Of a stretch of 40,907 nucleotides of DNA, positions 1-10,786 are shown one piece after another (the first letter of the stretch is position 1; each line of letters begins with the position of its first letter). The notes under the pieces are model-generated. The model saw only the letters and a list, made by a program, of their open reading frames with translations, was not told where the DNA came from and ran no database searches. The stretch is from the NCBI GenBank assembly GCA_003167495.1, contig PMSX01000031.1, forward strand, positions 1-40,907, in the 5' to 3' direction. This DNA comes from Bryobacterales bacterium. GTDB lineage: Bacteria; Acidobacteriota; Terriglobia; Bryobacterales; Bryobacteraceae. Made by a program: the position numbers and the translations under genes.

Positions 1-111
1 CTAGTACTCGAAAGGGGTCTCATCGCGGAACAAGGCTCTCATACCGAGCTTTTGGCACTCGGAGGCAAATACGCCGAATTATTCGAGTTGCAGGCTGCGG
101 GTTATCGTTAG
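1..111 (+). CDS. ABC transporter ATP-binding protein, C-terminal end (partial)
   Basis: Only the last 36 codons lie in the window; the gene starts upstream. The readable peptide contains ERGLIAEQGSHTELL followed by GGKYAELFELQ and ends AAGYR. This is the characteristic C-terminus of an exporter-type (MsbA/LmrA-like) ABC transporter subunit: the strand after the H-loop ('G-I-x-E-x-G-x-H-x-E-L') and the terminal 'G-x-Y-x-x-L-x-x-x-Q' helix. The Walker motifs and any membrane domain are outside the window, so the substrate and whether the protein is a fused permease-ATPase cannot be seen; the terminal 'YAELFELQ' helix favours a fused exporter. Confidence 0.8.
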   Translation, partial: LVLERGLIAEQGSHTELLALGGKYAELFELQAAGYR

Positions 112-142
112 TTATGCTTTACTACCGTAAAGGAGAATCGGC

Positions 143-733
143 ATGAAGTTGAACGCGCTTGTTTGTGCTGTTTTGATTTCTGTTATAGGCTTTGCGGCCT
201 CGCCAACCATCGGAGTGGTAACGGCTTCCGGCAGTGGGGAGACGACTATCACCGATGGCTCTCCTCTCAAAACGGAGAGCGCTCCGAGTGATGTCCGCCT
301 AGACAACGGAGTGGTGGTTCGTTTAGCGCAACGCTCGGCGGGCACGGTCTTCGTAGATCACGCCGTCCTGGAACAAGGCGCCGCGCGTCTCAGTCATTTT
401 GGCGGGTATCAGGTTCGGGCAGGACAGTTACTGATCGAATCTGAAACGCCCGAAACAGAAGCCGTCATTCGCTTTGAGAAGAAAAAAATTGAAGTGGCTT
501 CCCTCGGAGGCGCGGTGAAAGTAACAGATGGCGGCGTCATGCTTACGCGTGTGGCGGCGGGCAGCAAAATGGCTTTCCAGAATTCCGGTGCCACGCCGGC
601 GCAAACGGGTGCGGCGCCTTCGCCAAAGAAGACGCACAACGAAACCAAGGTATGGCTGTGGGTCATCGGCGGTATAGCGGCGGCTGCGCTGGCTATCGGG
701 TTGACAGCGGCGGCGCAAGGGAAGAGTATTTAA
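143..733 (+). CDS. Secreted or membrane-anchored FecR-like domain protein
   Basis: This 196-residue protein starts at an ATG preceded by a good ribosome binding site (AAAGGAG at 129-135). Residues 1-19 form a signal peptide. Residues about 40-145 look like a FecR-type beta-rich domain (LDNGVVVRLAQRSAGTVF, then short alternating beta segments with 'GGAVKV'), the fold found in FecR anti-sigma factors and in many secreted proteins. A Pro/Ala/Lys linker leads to one C-terminal hydrophobic helix at about 169-191, so the domain is probably held outside the cytoplasmic membrane by its tail. No cytoplasmic anti-sigma domain and no sigma factor gene are present, so FecR-type signalling is not implied. 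The stop codon overlaps the stop of the converging gene by four bases. Function unknown. Confidence 0.7.
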   Translation: MKLNALVCAVLISVIGFAASPTIGVVTASGSGETTITDGSPLKTESAPSDVRLDNGVVVRLAQRSAGTVFVDHAVLEQGAARLSHFGGYQVRAGQLLIESETPETEAVIRFEKKKIEVASLGGAVKVTDGGVMLTRVAAGSKMAFQNSGATPAQTGAAPSPKKTHNETKVWLWVIGGIAAAALAIGLTAAAQGKSI

Positions 734-2061
734 GGCTGCCCAAGTCCTAAAGAAATATCCAAGCCGATGACAATGGCATCGGAGGGACCGCCGCCATAAC
801 CTTGCTGGATTCGCGAACGCTTCTGAGGAAAGTTAGTGGACGAGGAAAGACCCGAAGCGTAGACTTTGCCGTTGCGGACAGTGAGTCCTTCCAGTATGTC
901 GTGGCCGCTTCCGCCAACGTAGGAGCCATAGTAGAGCTTCGAGCCGTCGGGAGAGAACGCCGCGAGGAATCCGTCAGAATCGCCGCCGCCGTAGGCCGCC
1001 TGAAATGGATTCCGTGTGGGTAGATCCGAGGAATTCGTCATGCCAGTGAGCCAGACACGACCAGCCTCGTCGCACCACGCGGGTGGGGCTGGAACGCAAA
1101 TGGCGTGGTGGCAAAGTCAACCGAATCGGTTACCCCGGAGACGATTGGGTTGCCGGCAGAATCCACGGCCACCGCGTAAGCACCGTCCATTTTTGAACCT
1201 CCCAGGTAACTCGAGAATAGAAGTCTCCAGTCGGAGATGCGCACTTTGGTAAGGAACGCGTCGACGTCGCCTCCAAATCGCGGCTGTAGCGGGTTCTTCA
1301 AAGGGAAGTCGACGGATGAAGTGTAGCCGGAGGCAAAGAGGTTACCGGATTTATCGAGAGCTAAGCTGCTGATATGATCCAGACTCTTCCCGCCGATCAG
1401 TATGGTTTGCAGACTATTGGGATCGCCAGGCCCGCACACGGGAGATGAAGCCGTCTTCCTGACCGCCGGGACCAAACGAGGCAGGGCGCAAACCGGGGAA
1501 GTCCGGCGACGTCGTTACGCCTCCGATGTAAACCGTACCATCGCCGGCGACAGCCATTCCGCCAGGCTCGTCATTCTTTGAGCCGCCCAAGAGAGTCGAG
1601 TAAACGATCCTGCCTTTGGAATCCAGCTTCAGCACAAACACATCGCGAGGCGGACCTCCGAAGTGTCGTTGCACAGCATCGGCAGTGGTGGGGATGTTCG
1701 TGGATTCGGTCTGGCCAACGACATAAACGAAGCCATCCTGGGCCACCGTCAGATCGCCCGCGGCGTCCCAGCGGCTTCCGCCGATGCGCGTAGCCCACGC
1801 CAGTCGACCAGAGCGGGCCGCGATCTTGACCACGACTGCATCCATGGCGTCGCTCGATGCTGGCACGGCTTTTGGCGGCAGCTGCGGAAAGTCTGGAGAA
1901 TCCGAGTGGCACGCGAGGTGGATGTCGCCCATGCCGTCCAACGTTATGCCGTCGCAATCATCCGTACCCGAGCCACCGAGATAGGCAACCGAGGTCAACT
2001 CCGGCGCTGTAACAGTTGGGCCGGCGAGAAACAGGAGAAAGGTTCCCAGAGCGAGGTGCAT
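730..2061 (-). pseudogene. SBBP-repeat beta-propeller secreted protein, frameshifted and internally deleted
   Basis: Three consecutive minus-strand reading segments (2061 to about 1430, 1430 to about 1085, 1085 to 730) encode one protein of repeated units of the type 'YLGGSxxD...GIAVD...G-x-T-x-S-x-D-F-P...AFQ...GGGxxDAFV', the seven-bladed SBBP propeller signature common in Acidobacteriota. The N-terminus (MHLALGTFLLFLAG) is a signal peptide. The frame changes near 1430, where one extra base in 'gcctggcg' would explain the break (VRA-GDP restored), and again near 1080, where FQPHPRG jumps to DEAGRVWLTG and the middle of one repeat (about 35 codons) is missing. The last segment returns to the frame of the first. 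Read as drawn, only the first 215 residues would be made. It is either a pseudogene or affected by sequence errors; the missing repeat core argues for real decay. Confidence 0.75.
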
Positions 2062-2080
2062 TCGGCCATTTTAGTCAAAT

Positions 2081-2100
2081 GCACCATCTCGCGGTGGTGC
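2081..2100. promoter_or_regulatory. Inverted repeat upstream of the SBBP gene
   Basis: GCACCA at 2081-2086 is matched by TGGTGC at 2095-2100 with an 8-base loop. It lies 20 bases upstream of the SBBP start codon on the minus strand, inside the divergent region shared with the mdtA-like gene. It could be an operator or a leader hairpin; nothing more can be said. Confidence 0.25.
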
Positions 2101-2233
2101 ACGGCGCCGGGAAGGATTTGCTCTTGAAATCAACCCCTTGCGAAACCGACTAGTAGGTAACTACAAGCCATGCAGGGTCTACAAATCTGCGAGTGGACGG
2201 CCTAACGGGCAAACGGTAACATCGTCCAAATTT

Positions 2234-2243
2234 AAGACGTCTT
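2234..2243. promoter_or_regulatory. Palindrome AAGACGTCTT ahead of the efflux operon
   Basis: A perfect 10-bp palindrome sits 41 bases upstream of the start codon of the RND adaptor gene, in the region expected to hold its promoter. Efflux operons are often repressed by TetR- or MarR-type proteins binding such sites, but no such regulator gene is adjacent, so a role is only a guess. Confidence 0.25.
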
Positions 2244-2284
2244 GCTGTAATACCGCCGTCTAAAAACTAACTTGGAATGAGGGG

Positions 2285-3622
2285 ATGAAGTCACCCAGCG
2301 CGCTAGAACCACCGCATGAGGAGCGCCGCGCCGAAGCGCTGTCGCCAAAGAACGAACCAGAACTCTATCCGGACCTGGATCTGGATCACCCCAGGCCAAC
2401 CAAGAATTATTGGTGGGTCTGGTTGATTGTCTTTGGCCTGATCGCTTACGGCTGCTTTGAGCTTTACCAGTCGGAAAACGCCCGCAAAGCGGACATGACC
2501 GCCAAGAAAGGCATGCAAGGTCCGCGCAGTGTGCCGGTGGTGGCAGCCACGGCACGCAGCGGCGACATGCCGGTTTACTTGCAAGGCTTGGGCACCGTTA
2601 CGGCCAACAACACTGTCACTGTCAAACCCCGCGTCGACGGCCAACTCATCAGCGTAAACTTCCGCGAAGGCCAGGAAGTGCAGAAAGACGAGTTGCTTGC
2701 GCTACTCGATCCGCGCCCGTTTCAAGTAGTCCTCGATCAAGCGAAAGGCAATCTGGCGCAAGCTAAGGGGACCCTCGCCAAAGATGAAGCGGCCTTGCGC
2801 GACGCTCAGGCAAACTACGTGCGCGATGAGGAACTGTTCAAAGAGCTGATTATTGCCAAACAGCAGTTGGATACGCAATTGGCGTCCGCCGACCAGATTC
2901 GCGGCTCCATTGAAGCTGATAACGCAGCCATCGAAGCAGCGCAAGCAGCTATTAACAGCGCGAATTTGAACCTGATCTACACGCGAATCACCGCGCCCAT
3001 TAGTGGCCGCATCGGTCTGCGGCAAGTTGATTCCGGCAACATCATACACTCTACAGATGCCAACGGCCTCGCCATCATCGCGCAACTGGAGCCTATCGCC
3101 GTCCTCTTCACCATTCCCGAAGATCAGCTGCAGCCGGTACTTGCAAAGCTTCGACAGGGTGCCAGGCTGCGGGCCGATGCCTGGGACCGCGATGAAACAA
3201 AAAAACTCAGCGAAGGTACGCTTCTTACGGTCGATAACCAAATCGATCCGACCACCGGCACATCGAAGTTGAAGGCCGTGTTCTCCAATGACGATCATGC
3301 GCTCTTTCCGAATCAGTTCGTTAACATCAAGCTCTGGCTCGATACCAAACGCGGGGCGGTAATCGTGCCCATCGTCGCTATTCAACGTGGGCCATCGGGC
3401 ACGTTCGTCTATCTGGTGGGCCCGGACAACAAGGTTTCCGTACGGGCCGTGAGAGTGGGCCTTACTCAAGACGCGGACGTAGCGATCGACGAGGGTCTGC
3501 AACCCGGTGACGTGGTTGTTGTGGACGGAGCCGAGAAACTAGTCGAAGGTATGTCTGTCACTTTCCGCCAGCCGGCGCAGCAAGGGGGCGGTAAGGGTGT
3601 TGCTAGGAGTCCGAAAGAATGA
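2285..3622 (+). CDS. mdtA: RND efflux periplasmic adaptor (membrane fusion protein), MdtA-like
   Basis: This 445-residue protein is the periplasmic adaptor that links an inner-membrane RND pump to an outer-membrane channel. Residues 1-41 are a polar, Pro-rich cytoplasmic tail and 42-61 ([18 protein letters not shown]) a single membrane anchor, instead of the lipidated N-terminus of many homologues. The lipoyl half-motifs follow ([35 protein letters not shown]), then an Ala/Gln-rich helical hairpin at about 150-230, the second lipoyl half ([20 protein letters not shown]), a beta-barrel domain and a C-terminal membrane-proximal domain. The protein resembles MdtA of the MdtABC system. The ATG follows GGAATGAGGGG. 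Its stop overlaps the next start in ATGA, so the three efflux genes are translationally coupled. Substrates cannot be read from the sequence. Confidence 0.9.
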   Translation: MKSPSALEPPHEERRAEALSPKNEPELYPDLDLDHPRPTKNYWWVWLIVFGLIAYGCFELYQSENARKADMTAKKGMQGPRSVPVVAATARSGDMPVYLQGLGTVTANNTVTVKPRVDGQLISVNFREGQEVQKDELLALLDPRPFQVVLDQAKGNLAQAKGTLAKDEAALRDAQANYVRDEELFKELIIAKQQLDTQLASADQIRGSIEADNAAIEAAQAAINSANLNLIYTRITAPISGRIGLRQVDSGNIIHSTDANGLAIIAQLEPIAVLFTIPEDQLQPVLAKLRQGARLRADAWDRDETKKLSEGTLLTVDNQIDPTTGTSKLKAVFSNDDHALFPNQFVNIKLWLDTKRGAVIVPIVAIQRGPSGTFVYLVGPDNKVSVRAVRVGLTQDADVAIDEGLQPGDVVVVDGAEKLVEGMSVTFRQPAQQGGGKGVARSPKE

Positions 3623-6600
3623 GTCCGTCGCGGCCGTTTATTCTGCGGCCGGTTGCCACATCTCTGCTGATGGCGGGCATCCTGATCGCCGGTACCATCG
3701 CCTATAAACAGCTCCCCGTCGCAGCCCTTCCCGAAGTCGATTACCCCACCATTCAGTGCACCACCTTCTATCCCGGCGCTAGCCCGGAAGTCATGGCGTC
3801 TTCCGTCACAGCGCCGCTCGAACGCACATTCGGGCAAGTCCCCGGCCTTAAACAGATGACCTCCACGAGCTCATTCGGCAGCTCAATCATCACTCTGCAA
3901 TTCGATCTAAACCTGAATATCGATATCGCCGAACAGCAAGTCCAGGCGTCCATCAATGCTGCCGGCACTTACCTCCCACCCGATCTCCCGAATCCGCCTA
4001 TCTACAGCAAAGTGAATCCGGCCGACGCGCCCATCCTCACCCTCGCCTTGACGTCGAAATCGATGCCGCTCACCAAAATCGAAGACTTGGCGGACACTAC
4101 GCTCTCGCAGAAAATCGCCCAACTGCCCGGCGTTGGTTTGGTTAGTATCAGCGGTGGTGAGAAGCCAGCGGTGCGCATCCGCGTCAACCCCACCGCCCTA
4201 GCAGCCTATGGCCTCGGCATGGAAGATCTGCGCACAGCTCTGAGCCAAACGAACATCAACGAAGCCAAAGGCAATTTCGACGGCCTCAAGCAGTCCTACA
4301 TCATAGGCGCAAACGATCAGATCCTCACCAGTGGCGGCTACAGGCCCATCATCGTCGCTTATAAAAACGGCGCACCTGTGCGCCTCGAAGATGTCGCCAC
4401 CATCGCCGACGGCGCCGAGAATTTGCGTCAGGCCGCCTGGATGAACTTGACCCCCGCCGTCATTCTCAACATCCAACGCCAGCCTGGAGCCAACGTCATC
4501 TCAGTAGTCGACCGCATCCACGCACTGCTCGGCCAGTTGCAAGCCTCCATTCCTAAAGCCATTGAGGTGAAAATCCTCACGGACCGTACTACCACCATTC
4601 GCGCTTCGGTCGACGACGTGAAATTCTCTCTCGTTCTCACAGTCGGTTTGGTTGTGATGGTCATCTTTCTATTCCTCCGTAACCTGGCCGCCACTGTTAT
4701 CCCTAGCATCGCCGTCCCCCTGTCGATCGTCGGTACATTCGGCGTGATGTACCTCCTCGGCTATAGCTTGAACAATCTCACATTAATGGCTCTGACCATT
4801 TCTACAGGTTTCGTAGTTGACGATGCCATTGTGATGATTGAGAATATCGCTCGCTATCTTGAGCAGGGCGAGACTCCCTTGCGCGCAGCCCTGCGCGGCT
4901 CTGAGCAAATTGGCTTCACTATCGTTTCGCTGACTGTTTCGCTCATCGCGGTCTTGATTCCTTTGTTATTCATGGGCGATATCGTGGGACGCCTCTTTCG
5001 CGAATTCGCCATCACCCTGGCGGTCACCATTCTCGTGTCTGCCTTCGTGTCACTCACACTCACCCCCATGATGTGCTCCAGGCTTTTGAAACATCGGCCG
5101 GAACAAGAACAGGGGTGGTTCTATCGAAAATCGGAGCTCGCCTTTAGCTGGGTAATTGAGAAATACGCCAGCACTCTCCAAATGGTGCTGCGCCACCAGA
5201 CCGTTACGCTATTAGTAACAGCCGCCACTCTGGCCGTCACCATTTTCCTGTTCATCATTGTCCCCAAAGGCTTTTTCCCCGTGCAGGATACAGGTGTCAT
5301 TCTTGGCGTTTCCGAAGCTCCTCCTAGCGTCTCGTTCTCGGAAATGTCGCGCCTCCAACAGGCGCTGGCGAAGGTTATTTTAAAAGATCCAGCAGTCGAA
5401 AGCCTCTCCTCGTTCATCGGGGTCGACGGTATCAACACCGTCATGAACAGCGGCCGCATTCAAATCAATTTAAAGCCTCTGGCGCAAAGAGCCGGAGCCG
5501 GCGAAATCATCCGCCGCTTGCAGGACAAGCTGCGCTCGGTCGAAGGTATCACCCTCTATCTCCAGCCAGTGCAAGACCTCAGCGTCGAAGACCGCGTCAG
5601 CCGCACCCAATTCCAATACACCCTGGAAGACGCCGACCCCAAAGAACTCACCGACTGGACCAGCCGCCTGATCGAAAAGCTGGACACGCTCGGCTCCTTG
5701 CGCGATGTAGCGACTGACGAGCAGAACGGGGGCCTCGAAACCACCTTGGTCATTGACCGCGATACCGCCTCCCGCCTGGGCATCGGCATGCAGCAGATTG
5801 ATGACACTCTCTACGACGCCTTCGGTCAGCGCCTCGTCTCCACTATGTTCACCCAGTCGAATCAGTACCACGTCGTGCTGGAAGTCGCTAAAGATTTTCG
5901 CAACGACCCCAGAGACCTGGCGGACATCTTCATTCGCTCCGCGGCCGGAACGGAGGTTCCGCTCAGTTCATTCACGCGCTACGAGGATTCGACTTCTCCC
6001 TTGACTATCAATCACCAGGGCCAGTTCCCCGTTGTCACTGTCTCGTTCAACTTACCTCCTGGCGAATCTCTAGGCAGCGCTGTGAAGGACATTCAGCGGG
6101 CCGAACAAGAAATCGGCCTCCCACAAAGCATTCACACGGAGTTTCAAGGAACAGCTGCGGCGTTTCAGAAGTCGCTGGCAAACGAGGCCTACTTGATTCT
6201 TGCTGCCCTCGTGGTGGTCTACATCGTCCTAGGCGTTCTTTATGAAAGTTTCATTCACCCCATCACTATCCTCTCTACCCTGCCCTCGGCTGGCGTTGGC
6301 GCCATTCTAGCCATCTTTGTGTGCCATGACGATTTCAACGTGGTCGCTCTCATCGGCATCATTCTCTTAATCGGCATCGTAAAGAAGAACGCCATCATGA
6401 TGATCGATTTCGCCCTCGAAGCGGAACGTCAAGGCGGCAAGTCAGCCCCGCAAGCGATCTATCAAGCCTGCTTACTGCGTTTCCGCCCAATCATGATGAC
6501 CACCATGGCCGCACTTTTCGGAGGCCTGCCTCTCGCTTTGGGATCGGGTGTTGGGTCTGAGCTCCGCCGCCCCCTAGGCATCACTATCGTAGGCGGCTTG

Positions 6601-6750
6601 ATTGTCAGTCAGTTCCTCACTCTCTACACCACGCCCGTCGTCTATTTATTCTTTGACCGCGTGGCGAACCGCTTCCCTGGCCACCGGCGACATGAAGCGG
6701 AGCAGCGCGCGGAATTGAACGCTGCCATGGCAGTGGAGTCGCTTCGATGA
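3619..6750 (+). CDS. mdtB: RND multidrug efflux pump permease, MdtB-like
   Basis: This 1043-residue inner-membrane proton antiporter has the full RND layout: a first helix near 10-30, the first periplasmic porter loop ([19 protein letters not shown]), a helix block from about 335, the second periplasmic loop, and a C-terminal helix block. The proton-relay aspartates are in [13 protein letters not shown] (D401, D402) and the matching lysine is in [15 protein letters not shown]. Sequence segments such as [15 protein letters not shown] and [15 protein letters not shown] are very close to the MdtB half of the enterobacterial MdtBC heteromeric pump. It overlaps the adaptor gene upstream and the MdtC-like gene downstream by four bases each. 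No TolC-type gene is present, so the outer-membrane channel must come from elsewhere in the genome. Confidence 0.93.
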   Translation: MSPSRPFILRPVATSLLMAGILIAGTIAYKQLPVAALPEVDYPTIQCTTFYPGASPEVMASSVTAPLERTFGQVPGLKQMTSTSSFGSSIITLQFDLNLNIDIAEQQVQASINAAGTYLPPDLPNPPIYSKVNPADAPILTLALTSKSMPLTKIEDLADTTLSQKIAQLPGVGLVSISGGEKPAVRIRVNPTALAAYGLGMEDLRTALSQTNINEAKGNFDGLKQSYIIGANDQILTSGGYRPIIVAYKNGAPVRLEDVATIADGAENLRQAAWMNLTPAVILNIQRQPGANVISVVDRIHALLGQLQASIPKAIEVKILTDRTTTIRASVDDVKFSLVLTVGLVVMVIFLFLRNLAATVIPSIAVPLSIVGTFGVMYLLGYSLNNLTLMALTISTGFVVDDAIVMIENIARYLEQGETPLRAALRGSEQIGFTIVSLTVSLIAVLIPLLFMGDIVGRLFREFAITLAVTILVSAFVSLTLTPMMCSRLLKHRPEQEQGWFYRKSELAFSWVIEKYASTLQMVLRHQTVTLLVTAATLAVTIFLFIIVPKGFFPVQDTGVILGVSEAPPSVSFSEMSRLQQALAKVILKDPAVESLSSFIGVDGINTVMNSGRIQINLKPLAQRAGAGEIIRRLQDKLRSVEGITLYLQPVQDLSVEDRVSRTQFQYTLEDADPKELTDWTSRLIEKLDTLGSLRDVATDEQNGGLETTLVIDRDTASRLGIGMQQIDDTLYDAFGQRLVSTMFTQSNQYHVVLEVAKDFRNDPRDLADIFIRSAAGTEVPLSSFTRYEDSTSPLTINHQGQFPVVTVSFNLPPGESLGSAVKDIQRAEQEIGLPQSIHTEFQGTAAAFQKSLANEAYLILAALVVVYIVLGVLYESFIHPITILSTLPSAGVGAILAIFVCHDDFNVVALIGIILLIGIVKKNAIMMIDFALEAERQGGKSAPQAIYQACLLRFRPIMMTTMAALFGGLPLALGSGVGSELRRPLGITIVGGLIVSQFLTLYTTPVVYLFFDRVANRFPGHRRHEAEQRAELNAAMAVESLR

Positions 6751-9700
6751 ATTTATCCGCTCCCTTCATTAAACGACCGGCCGCCACCACTCTCTTAACC
6801 GCCGCTTTAGCTCTCTCAGGCGTTCTTGCCTTTAAATTCCTCCCAGTCGCTCCCCTACCGGCCGTGGAACTCCCCACCGTGAGTGTTCACGCCAATCTCC
6901 CAGGCGCCAGTCCAGAGACAATGGCTTCCTCCGTGGCCACTCCGCTCGAGCGTCAATTCGGCCGCATCGCCGGCGTCACGGAGATGACCTCCTCGAGCCA
7001 GCTCGGCGGCACGGGGATCACCCTACAGTTCGACCTGGATCGAAACGCCGACGCAGCCGCGCGCGACGTCGAAGCAGCCATAAACGCCGCCCGCAGCCAG
7101 TTACCGGCAAACCTCCCCAGCAACCCCGGCTATTGGAAAATGAATCCCGCCAATGCGCCTATCCTGATGCTGGCACTCACCTCTGACGTCTACGACCGCG
7201 GCCAAATGTACGATATCGCCGACTCGATTCTCGCCCAGAAGCTCTCTCAAATCGACGGCGTGGGGCAGGTGCACGTGTGGGGCAGCTCGCGTCCAGCCGT
7301 GCGCGTCCAATTGAATCCGCATCTGCTGAACGCGATGGGATTAAGCATCACCGACGTGGCCACCGCCTTGCAAAACGCCAACGCCCACCAGGCCAAAGGC
7401 GCCCTCGGTAACGACCAAGTGTTTTGGCAAGTCGCAGCCACCGACGAGCTCTTCAAAGCATCCCAATACGCGCCGTTGGTAGTGAGATACCGCAATCAGG
7501 CTCCGGTAAGACTGGAAGATCTTGGTAATGTCCTGGATTCCGTCGAAGACACACGCAACGACGGCTCCGACAATGGCGAACCCTCCGTCGTCATAATGAT
7601 CACCAAGCAGCCGGACGCCAACATCATCGACACCGTCGATCGCATCAAAGCGGTCTTGCCCCAACTGCAGGCCTCCGTCCCACCAGCCATGAAACTGGCA
7701 GTGGCCCAAGACCGCACCACTACTATCCGTGCCTCCGTCCACGACGTAGAGCGAACTCTTCTCATCTCGGTCTTCTTGGTAATCCTGGTGGTGTTTGCGT
7801 TCTTACGGAATGTCTGGGCCACTGTCATCCCAGGCGTCGCCGTACCGCTCTCGCTGCTCGGAACATTCGGCGTGATGTACCTCTTAGGTTATTCGTTGAA
7901 CAATCTGTCGCTCATGGCGCTCACCGTCTCCACCGGCTTCGTCGTGGACGACGCCATCGTTGTTATTGAAAACATCACTCGCTACCTGGAGATGGGTTGG
8001 AATCCAATGCGCGCAGCGTTGCAAGGCGCGCGCGAAATCGGCTTCACCGTGCTCTCTATGAGCACCTCTCTCGTCGCCGTCTTCATTCCTATCTTGCTCA
8101 TGGGAGGTATTGTGGGGCGTCTCTTTCGCGAGTTCGCCGTCACTCTAACCGCCGCCATTCTCATCTCACTCCTCGTTTCTTTGACCACAACTCCCATGAT
8201 GTGCTCAAGGTTCCTGAAATCCCAACATGACAAGCGACACAACCGCCTCTATCGAGTCAGTGAACGCGCTTTCGAGTTGTTGCACAAGGCCTACGCGCGC
8301 AGCCTGAAGGTCGTACTTACGCATCCGCAGTTGACCCTCGTCATTACGCTAATCACCATTGGCGTCAATGTTTATCTCTACATCATCGTGCCCAAAGGAT
8401 TTTTCCCGCAACAGGACACCGGCCAAATCGGCGGCAACATTGTGGCCGATCAGAACATCTCTTTCACCGCCATGCGCGAAAAACTGCATGCGTTCCTGCG
8501 CATTGTCGAGCAAGATCCGGCCGTCGACAACGTAACAGGCTTCACCGGCGGCGGCACCCTGAACACCGCGAGCATGTGGATGCAACTTAAGCCTTTGTCC
8601 GAACGCAAGGTCTCAGCCACTGACGTCATAAACCGTCTGCGCGGAAAGCTGGCGCGTATTCCGGGAGCAACCCTTTACTTAATGGCGGCGCAAGATCTAG
8701 GCGTCGGTGGCCGTGGGTCGAATTCCCAGTATCAGTTCACTCTACAGGCCGACAGTCTCAAAGACCTCAACGAATGGGCGCCCAAACTGTTGGAGAGACT
8801 TAAAACCATTCCCATCATTTTGGATGCCAACAGCGATCAGCAAATCCACGGCCTCGAATCCGAACTAGTCATCGATCGCGCGACCGCCTCACGCTTGGGA
8901 GTAAATCCCGAGGCTATCGACGCAACCCTTTACTCCGCTTTCGGTCAGCGCCAAGTCTCCACTATGTATACGGGGATGAATCAGTATCACGTGGTCATGG
9001 AACTCCTCCCCGAATATCAGCAGAATCCGTCGGCGCTCAACTCGATCTACGTGACATCCAGTAGCGGAACTCCCATACCTTTAGCCACCTTCTCCCACTA
9101 CAAAACTGTTCTGAATTCCTTGACCGTAAATCACCAGGGCCCGTTCCCGTCCATCACCATTTCATTCGCACTCGCGCCCGGTATCGCGCTCAGCCAGGCC
9201 GTCGACGCCGTCGAAGAAGCGCGGCAAGACATCGGTATGCCCGCCAATGTCACCGCTCGATTCGCCGGCACCGCTCAGGTCTTTCAGGCCTCATTGAAAA
9301 ATCAACCGGTCCTCATCTTGGCTGCCCTCTTGGCCGTTTATGTCGTTCTGGGCATTCTCTACGAAAGTTACATCCACCCAATCACGATCCTTTCTACCCT
9401 GCCTTCCGCCGGTGTCGGCGCATTGCTCGCTCTTCTGTTGTTCCACGTCGAGTTAACCGTCATCGCCATCATTGGCATTATTTTGCTGATTGGCATTGTC
9501 AAGAAGAACGCCATTCTGATGATCGATTTCGCCCTCGAAACTGAGCGCAAACAGGAGATTTCAGCCAAGAACGCGATCTACCAGGCCTGTTTGCTGCGCT
9601 TCCGCCCCATCATGATGACCACCATGGCCGCGCTCTTAGGCGGATTGCCCCTCGCTCTCGGCACCGGCACCGGCTCAGAAATGCGCCGCCCCCTCGGCAT

Positions 9701-9869
9701 CACCATCGTCGGCGGTTTAGTCTTAAGCCAGTTGCTCACTCTCTATACCACCCCGGTTGTGTACCTCTATCTCGACAAGTTGCAACGTTGGTTCGGCGGC
9801 AAGAAACAGTTGAACCCGCGTCTGCAGCGCATACTAACCGAGGCCAACGCCGAAGGCGCAGGGTACTAA
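6747..9869 (+). CDS. mdtC: RND multidrug efflux pump permease, MdtC-like
   Basis: This 1040-residue RND protein is the second pump subunit of the operon, starting inside the stop of the MdtB-like gene. [20 protein letters not shown] and [19 protein letters not shown] match the MdtC side of MdtBC pumps rather than MdtB. The relay aspartates are in [13 protein letters not shown] (D401, D402) and the C-terminal lysine motif is [15 protein letters not shown], so this subunit keeps a complete proton relay. In known MdtBC pumps two MdtB and one MdtC make the trimer; the same heterotrimer is inferred here. The pair presumably arose by duplication, since both share the same loop and helix order. Stop TAA at 9867-9869, with a 69-base gap before the BLUF gene on the same strand. 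Confidence 0.93.
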   Translation: MNLSAPFIKRPAATTLLTAALALSGVLAFKFLPVAPLPAVELPTVSVHANLPGASPETMASSVATPLERQFGRIAGVTEMTSSSQLGGTGITLQFDLDRNADAAARDVEAAINAARSQLPANLPSNPGYWKMNPANAPILMLALTSDVYDRGQMYDIADSILAQKLSQIDGVGQVHVWGSSRPAVRVQLNPHLLNAMGLSITDVATALQNANAHQAKGALGNDQVFWQVAATDELFKASQYAPLVVRYRNQAPVRLEDLGNVLDSVEDTRNDGSDNGEPSVVIMITKQPDANIIDTVDRIKAVLPQLQASVPPAMKLAVAQDRTTTIRASVHDVERTLLISVFLVILVVFAFLRNVWATVIPGVAVPLSLLGTFGVMYLLGYSLNNLSLMALTVSTGFVVDDAIVVIENITRYLEMGWNPMRAALQGAREIGFTVLSMSTSLVAVFIPILLMGGIVGRLFREFAVTLTAAILISLLVSLTTTPMMCSRFLKSQHDKRHNRLYRVSERAFELLHKAYARSLKVVLTHPQLTLVITLITIGVNVYLYIIVPKGFFPQQDTGQIGGNIVADQNISFTAMREKLHAFLRIVEQDPAVDNVTGFTGGGTLNTASMWMQLKPLSERKVSATDVINRLRGKLARIPGATLYLMAAQDLGVGGRGSNSQYQFTLQADSLKDLNEWAPKLLERLKTIPIILDANSDQQIHGLESELVIDRATASRLGVNPEAIDATLYSAFGQRQVSTMYTGMNQYHVVMELLPEYQQNPSALNSIYVTSSSGTPIPLATFSHYKTVLNSLTVNHQGPFPSITISFALAPGIALSQAVDAVEEARQDIGMPANVTARFAGTAQVFQASLKNQPVLILAALLAVYVVLGILYESYIHPITILSTLPSAGVGALLALLLFHVELTVIAIIGIILLIGIVKKNAILMIDFALETERKQEISAKNAIYQACLLRFRPIMMTTMAALLGGLPLALGTGTGSEMRRPLGITIVGGLVLSQLLTLYTTPVVYLYLDKLQRWFGGKKQLNPRLQRILTEANAEGAGY

Positions 9870-9938
9870 TCTCGACTGTTACCGCCTAAGGTTCCCGCGG
9901 CACTCACGCTTTCCTTCCAGCAAACCGATATAAACAGC

Positions 9939-10385
9939 ATGACTGCGGTTATTGCACCAGTGGAACAATTAGTAGCGGCAGTTTATGTCAGCTCCGCCAC
10001 TCGAGCCTTACCAGAAGACGAAATTCTTGAACTGCTACGTATCGCGCGCCACAACAACGAAAAGCTCGACATAACCGGCATGCTCCTATATCGTGAAGGC
10101 AACTTCCTTCAAGTCTTGGAAGGCCCTGAGTCGGTTGTCAATTCACTGATCAGCAAAATCAAGCGTGATCCCCGCCACAAGGGCTTCATTCTCATGTCGC
10201 GCAAGAAGATTGAAGAGCGGCAGTTCGGAGAATGGCGCATGGCCTTCCGCAATATGAGCAAGGATCACTCCGGCGAAGAAGGCTATAGCCCATTTCTCGA
10301 ACCCGGATTCGAAGACGACGAAATCGGTGAAGAATCGCAGCTTGTCTTCCGTCTCCTGCGCCGCTTCAAAGAAAACATGCGCTAA
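9939..10385 (+). CDS. Stand-alone BLUF-domain blue-light sensor
   Basis: This 148-residue protein is a BLUF (blue light using FAD) photoreceptor of the short, single-domain type. All residues of the flavin pocket are present at exactly the spacing known from AppA (Y21, N45, Q63, W104, M106): here Tyr16 (AAVYVSSAT), Asn40, Gln58 (GNFLQVLEGP), Trp99 and Met101 (EWRMAF). The core DITGMLLYREGNF motif is intact. About 45 residues follow the core, acidic and probably forming the C-terminal helices by which short BLUF proteins contact partners; no enzymatic output domain is attached. There is no Shine-Dalgarno sequence; TATAAA lies at 9929-9934, four bases before the ATG. It follows the efflux operon on the same strand but need not be part of it. 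Its stop codon overlaps that of the converging gene. Confidence 0.93.
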   Translation: MTAVIAPVEQLVAAVYVSSATRALPEDEILELLRIARHNNEKLDITGMLLYREGNFLQVLEGPESVVNSLISKIKRDPRHKGFILMSRKKIEERQFGEWRMAFRNMSKDHSGEEGYSPFLEPGFEDDEIGEESQLVFRLLRRFKENMR

Positions 10386-10753
10386 GTCCCCCGCGTCGCC
10401 TCATATGCCAGCAAAATCCAACCAACGATAAATGCCACTCCCCCAAACGGCGTAACCGCCCCTAAGATCCGCACCCCTGAAATCGCCAGCGCATACAAAC
10501 TCCCCGAAAACAAGACAATCCCCAGCGCCATCAACCATCCCGCCCGCGCTTCCCCAGAAGCACTCAAAATACCAGTCCGCGCAAGCACCGAAACAAGCAG
10601 AATCCCGAGGCCGTGAACGAAATGATAGAACACGGCCTTCTCATAAACCCCTTGCGAATATTCATCCAGCCGGTCCTTCAACGCATGCGCGCCAAACGCT
10701 CCTATCCCAACCGCCAACGCCATAAACACCGCGCCTACCGCCGTCCAGTTCAT
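10382..10753 (-). CDS. DUF423 family small membrane protein (YgdD/YwdK-like)
   Basis: This 123-residue integral membrane protein has four hydrophobic segments and the DUF423 signature: an N-terminal GAVFMALAVGIGAFGAHALK, then YHFVHGLGILL, a SGSLYALAI stretch and a Gly-rich TPFGGVAFIVGW before the last helix. The family is widespread and of unknown biochemical function. The gene converges on the BLUF gene with overlapping stops and is divergent from the MFS pump gene, with only 33 bases between the two start codons. Confidence 0.9.
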   Translation of the reverse strand: MNWTAVGAVFMALAVGIGAFGAHALKDRLDEYSQGVYEKAVFYHFVHGLGILLVSVLARTGILSASGEARAGWLMALGIVLFSGSLYALAISGVRILGAVTPFGGVAFIVGWILLAYEATRGT

Positions 10754-10761
10754 GCATCTAT

Positions 10762-10782
10762 TTGTAGCAAGTTACCCTACAA
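10762..10782. promoter_or_regulatory. Inverted repeat in the 33-bp divergent region between DUF423 and MFS genes
   Basis: TTGTAG (10762-10767) and CTACAA (10777-10782) form a perfect 6-bp inverted repeat with a 9-base spacer. TACAAT at 10778-10783 also resembles a -10 element for the rightward gene, but it ends only three bases before the ATG. The repeat could bind a regulator for both genes; not proven. Confidence 0.35.
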
Positions 10783-10786
10783 TAAG

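Noticed and set aside
2702..3502. Long minus-strand open frame (266 codons) inside the adaptor gene
   Set aside because: It is fully antisense to the well-supported MdtA-like gene, has no recognisable domain, and follows from codon bias of the sense strand.
10613..10786. N-terminal extension of the MFS transporter
   Set aside because: The extra 58 residues are basic, unlike any Fsr homologue, and lie antisense to the DUF423 gene start; ATG 10787 is a better start.
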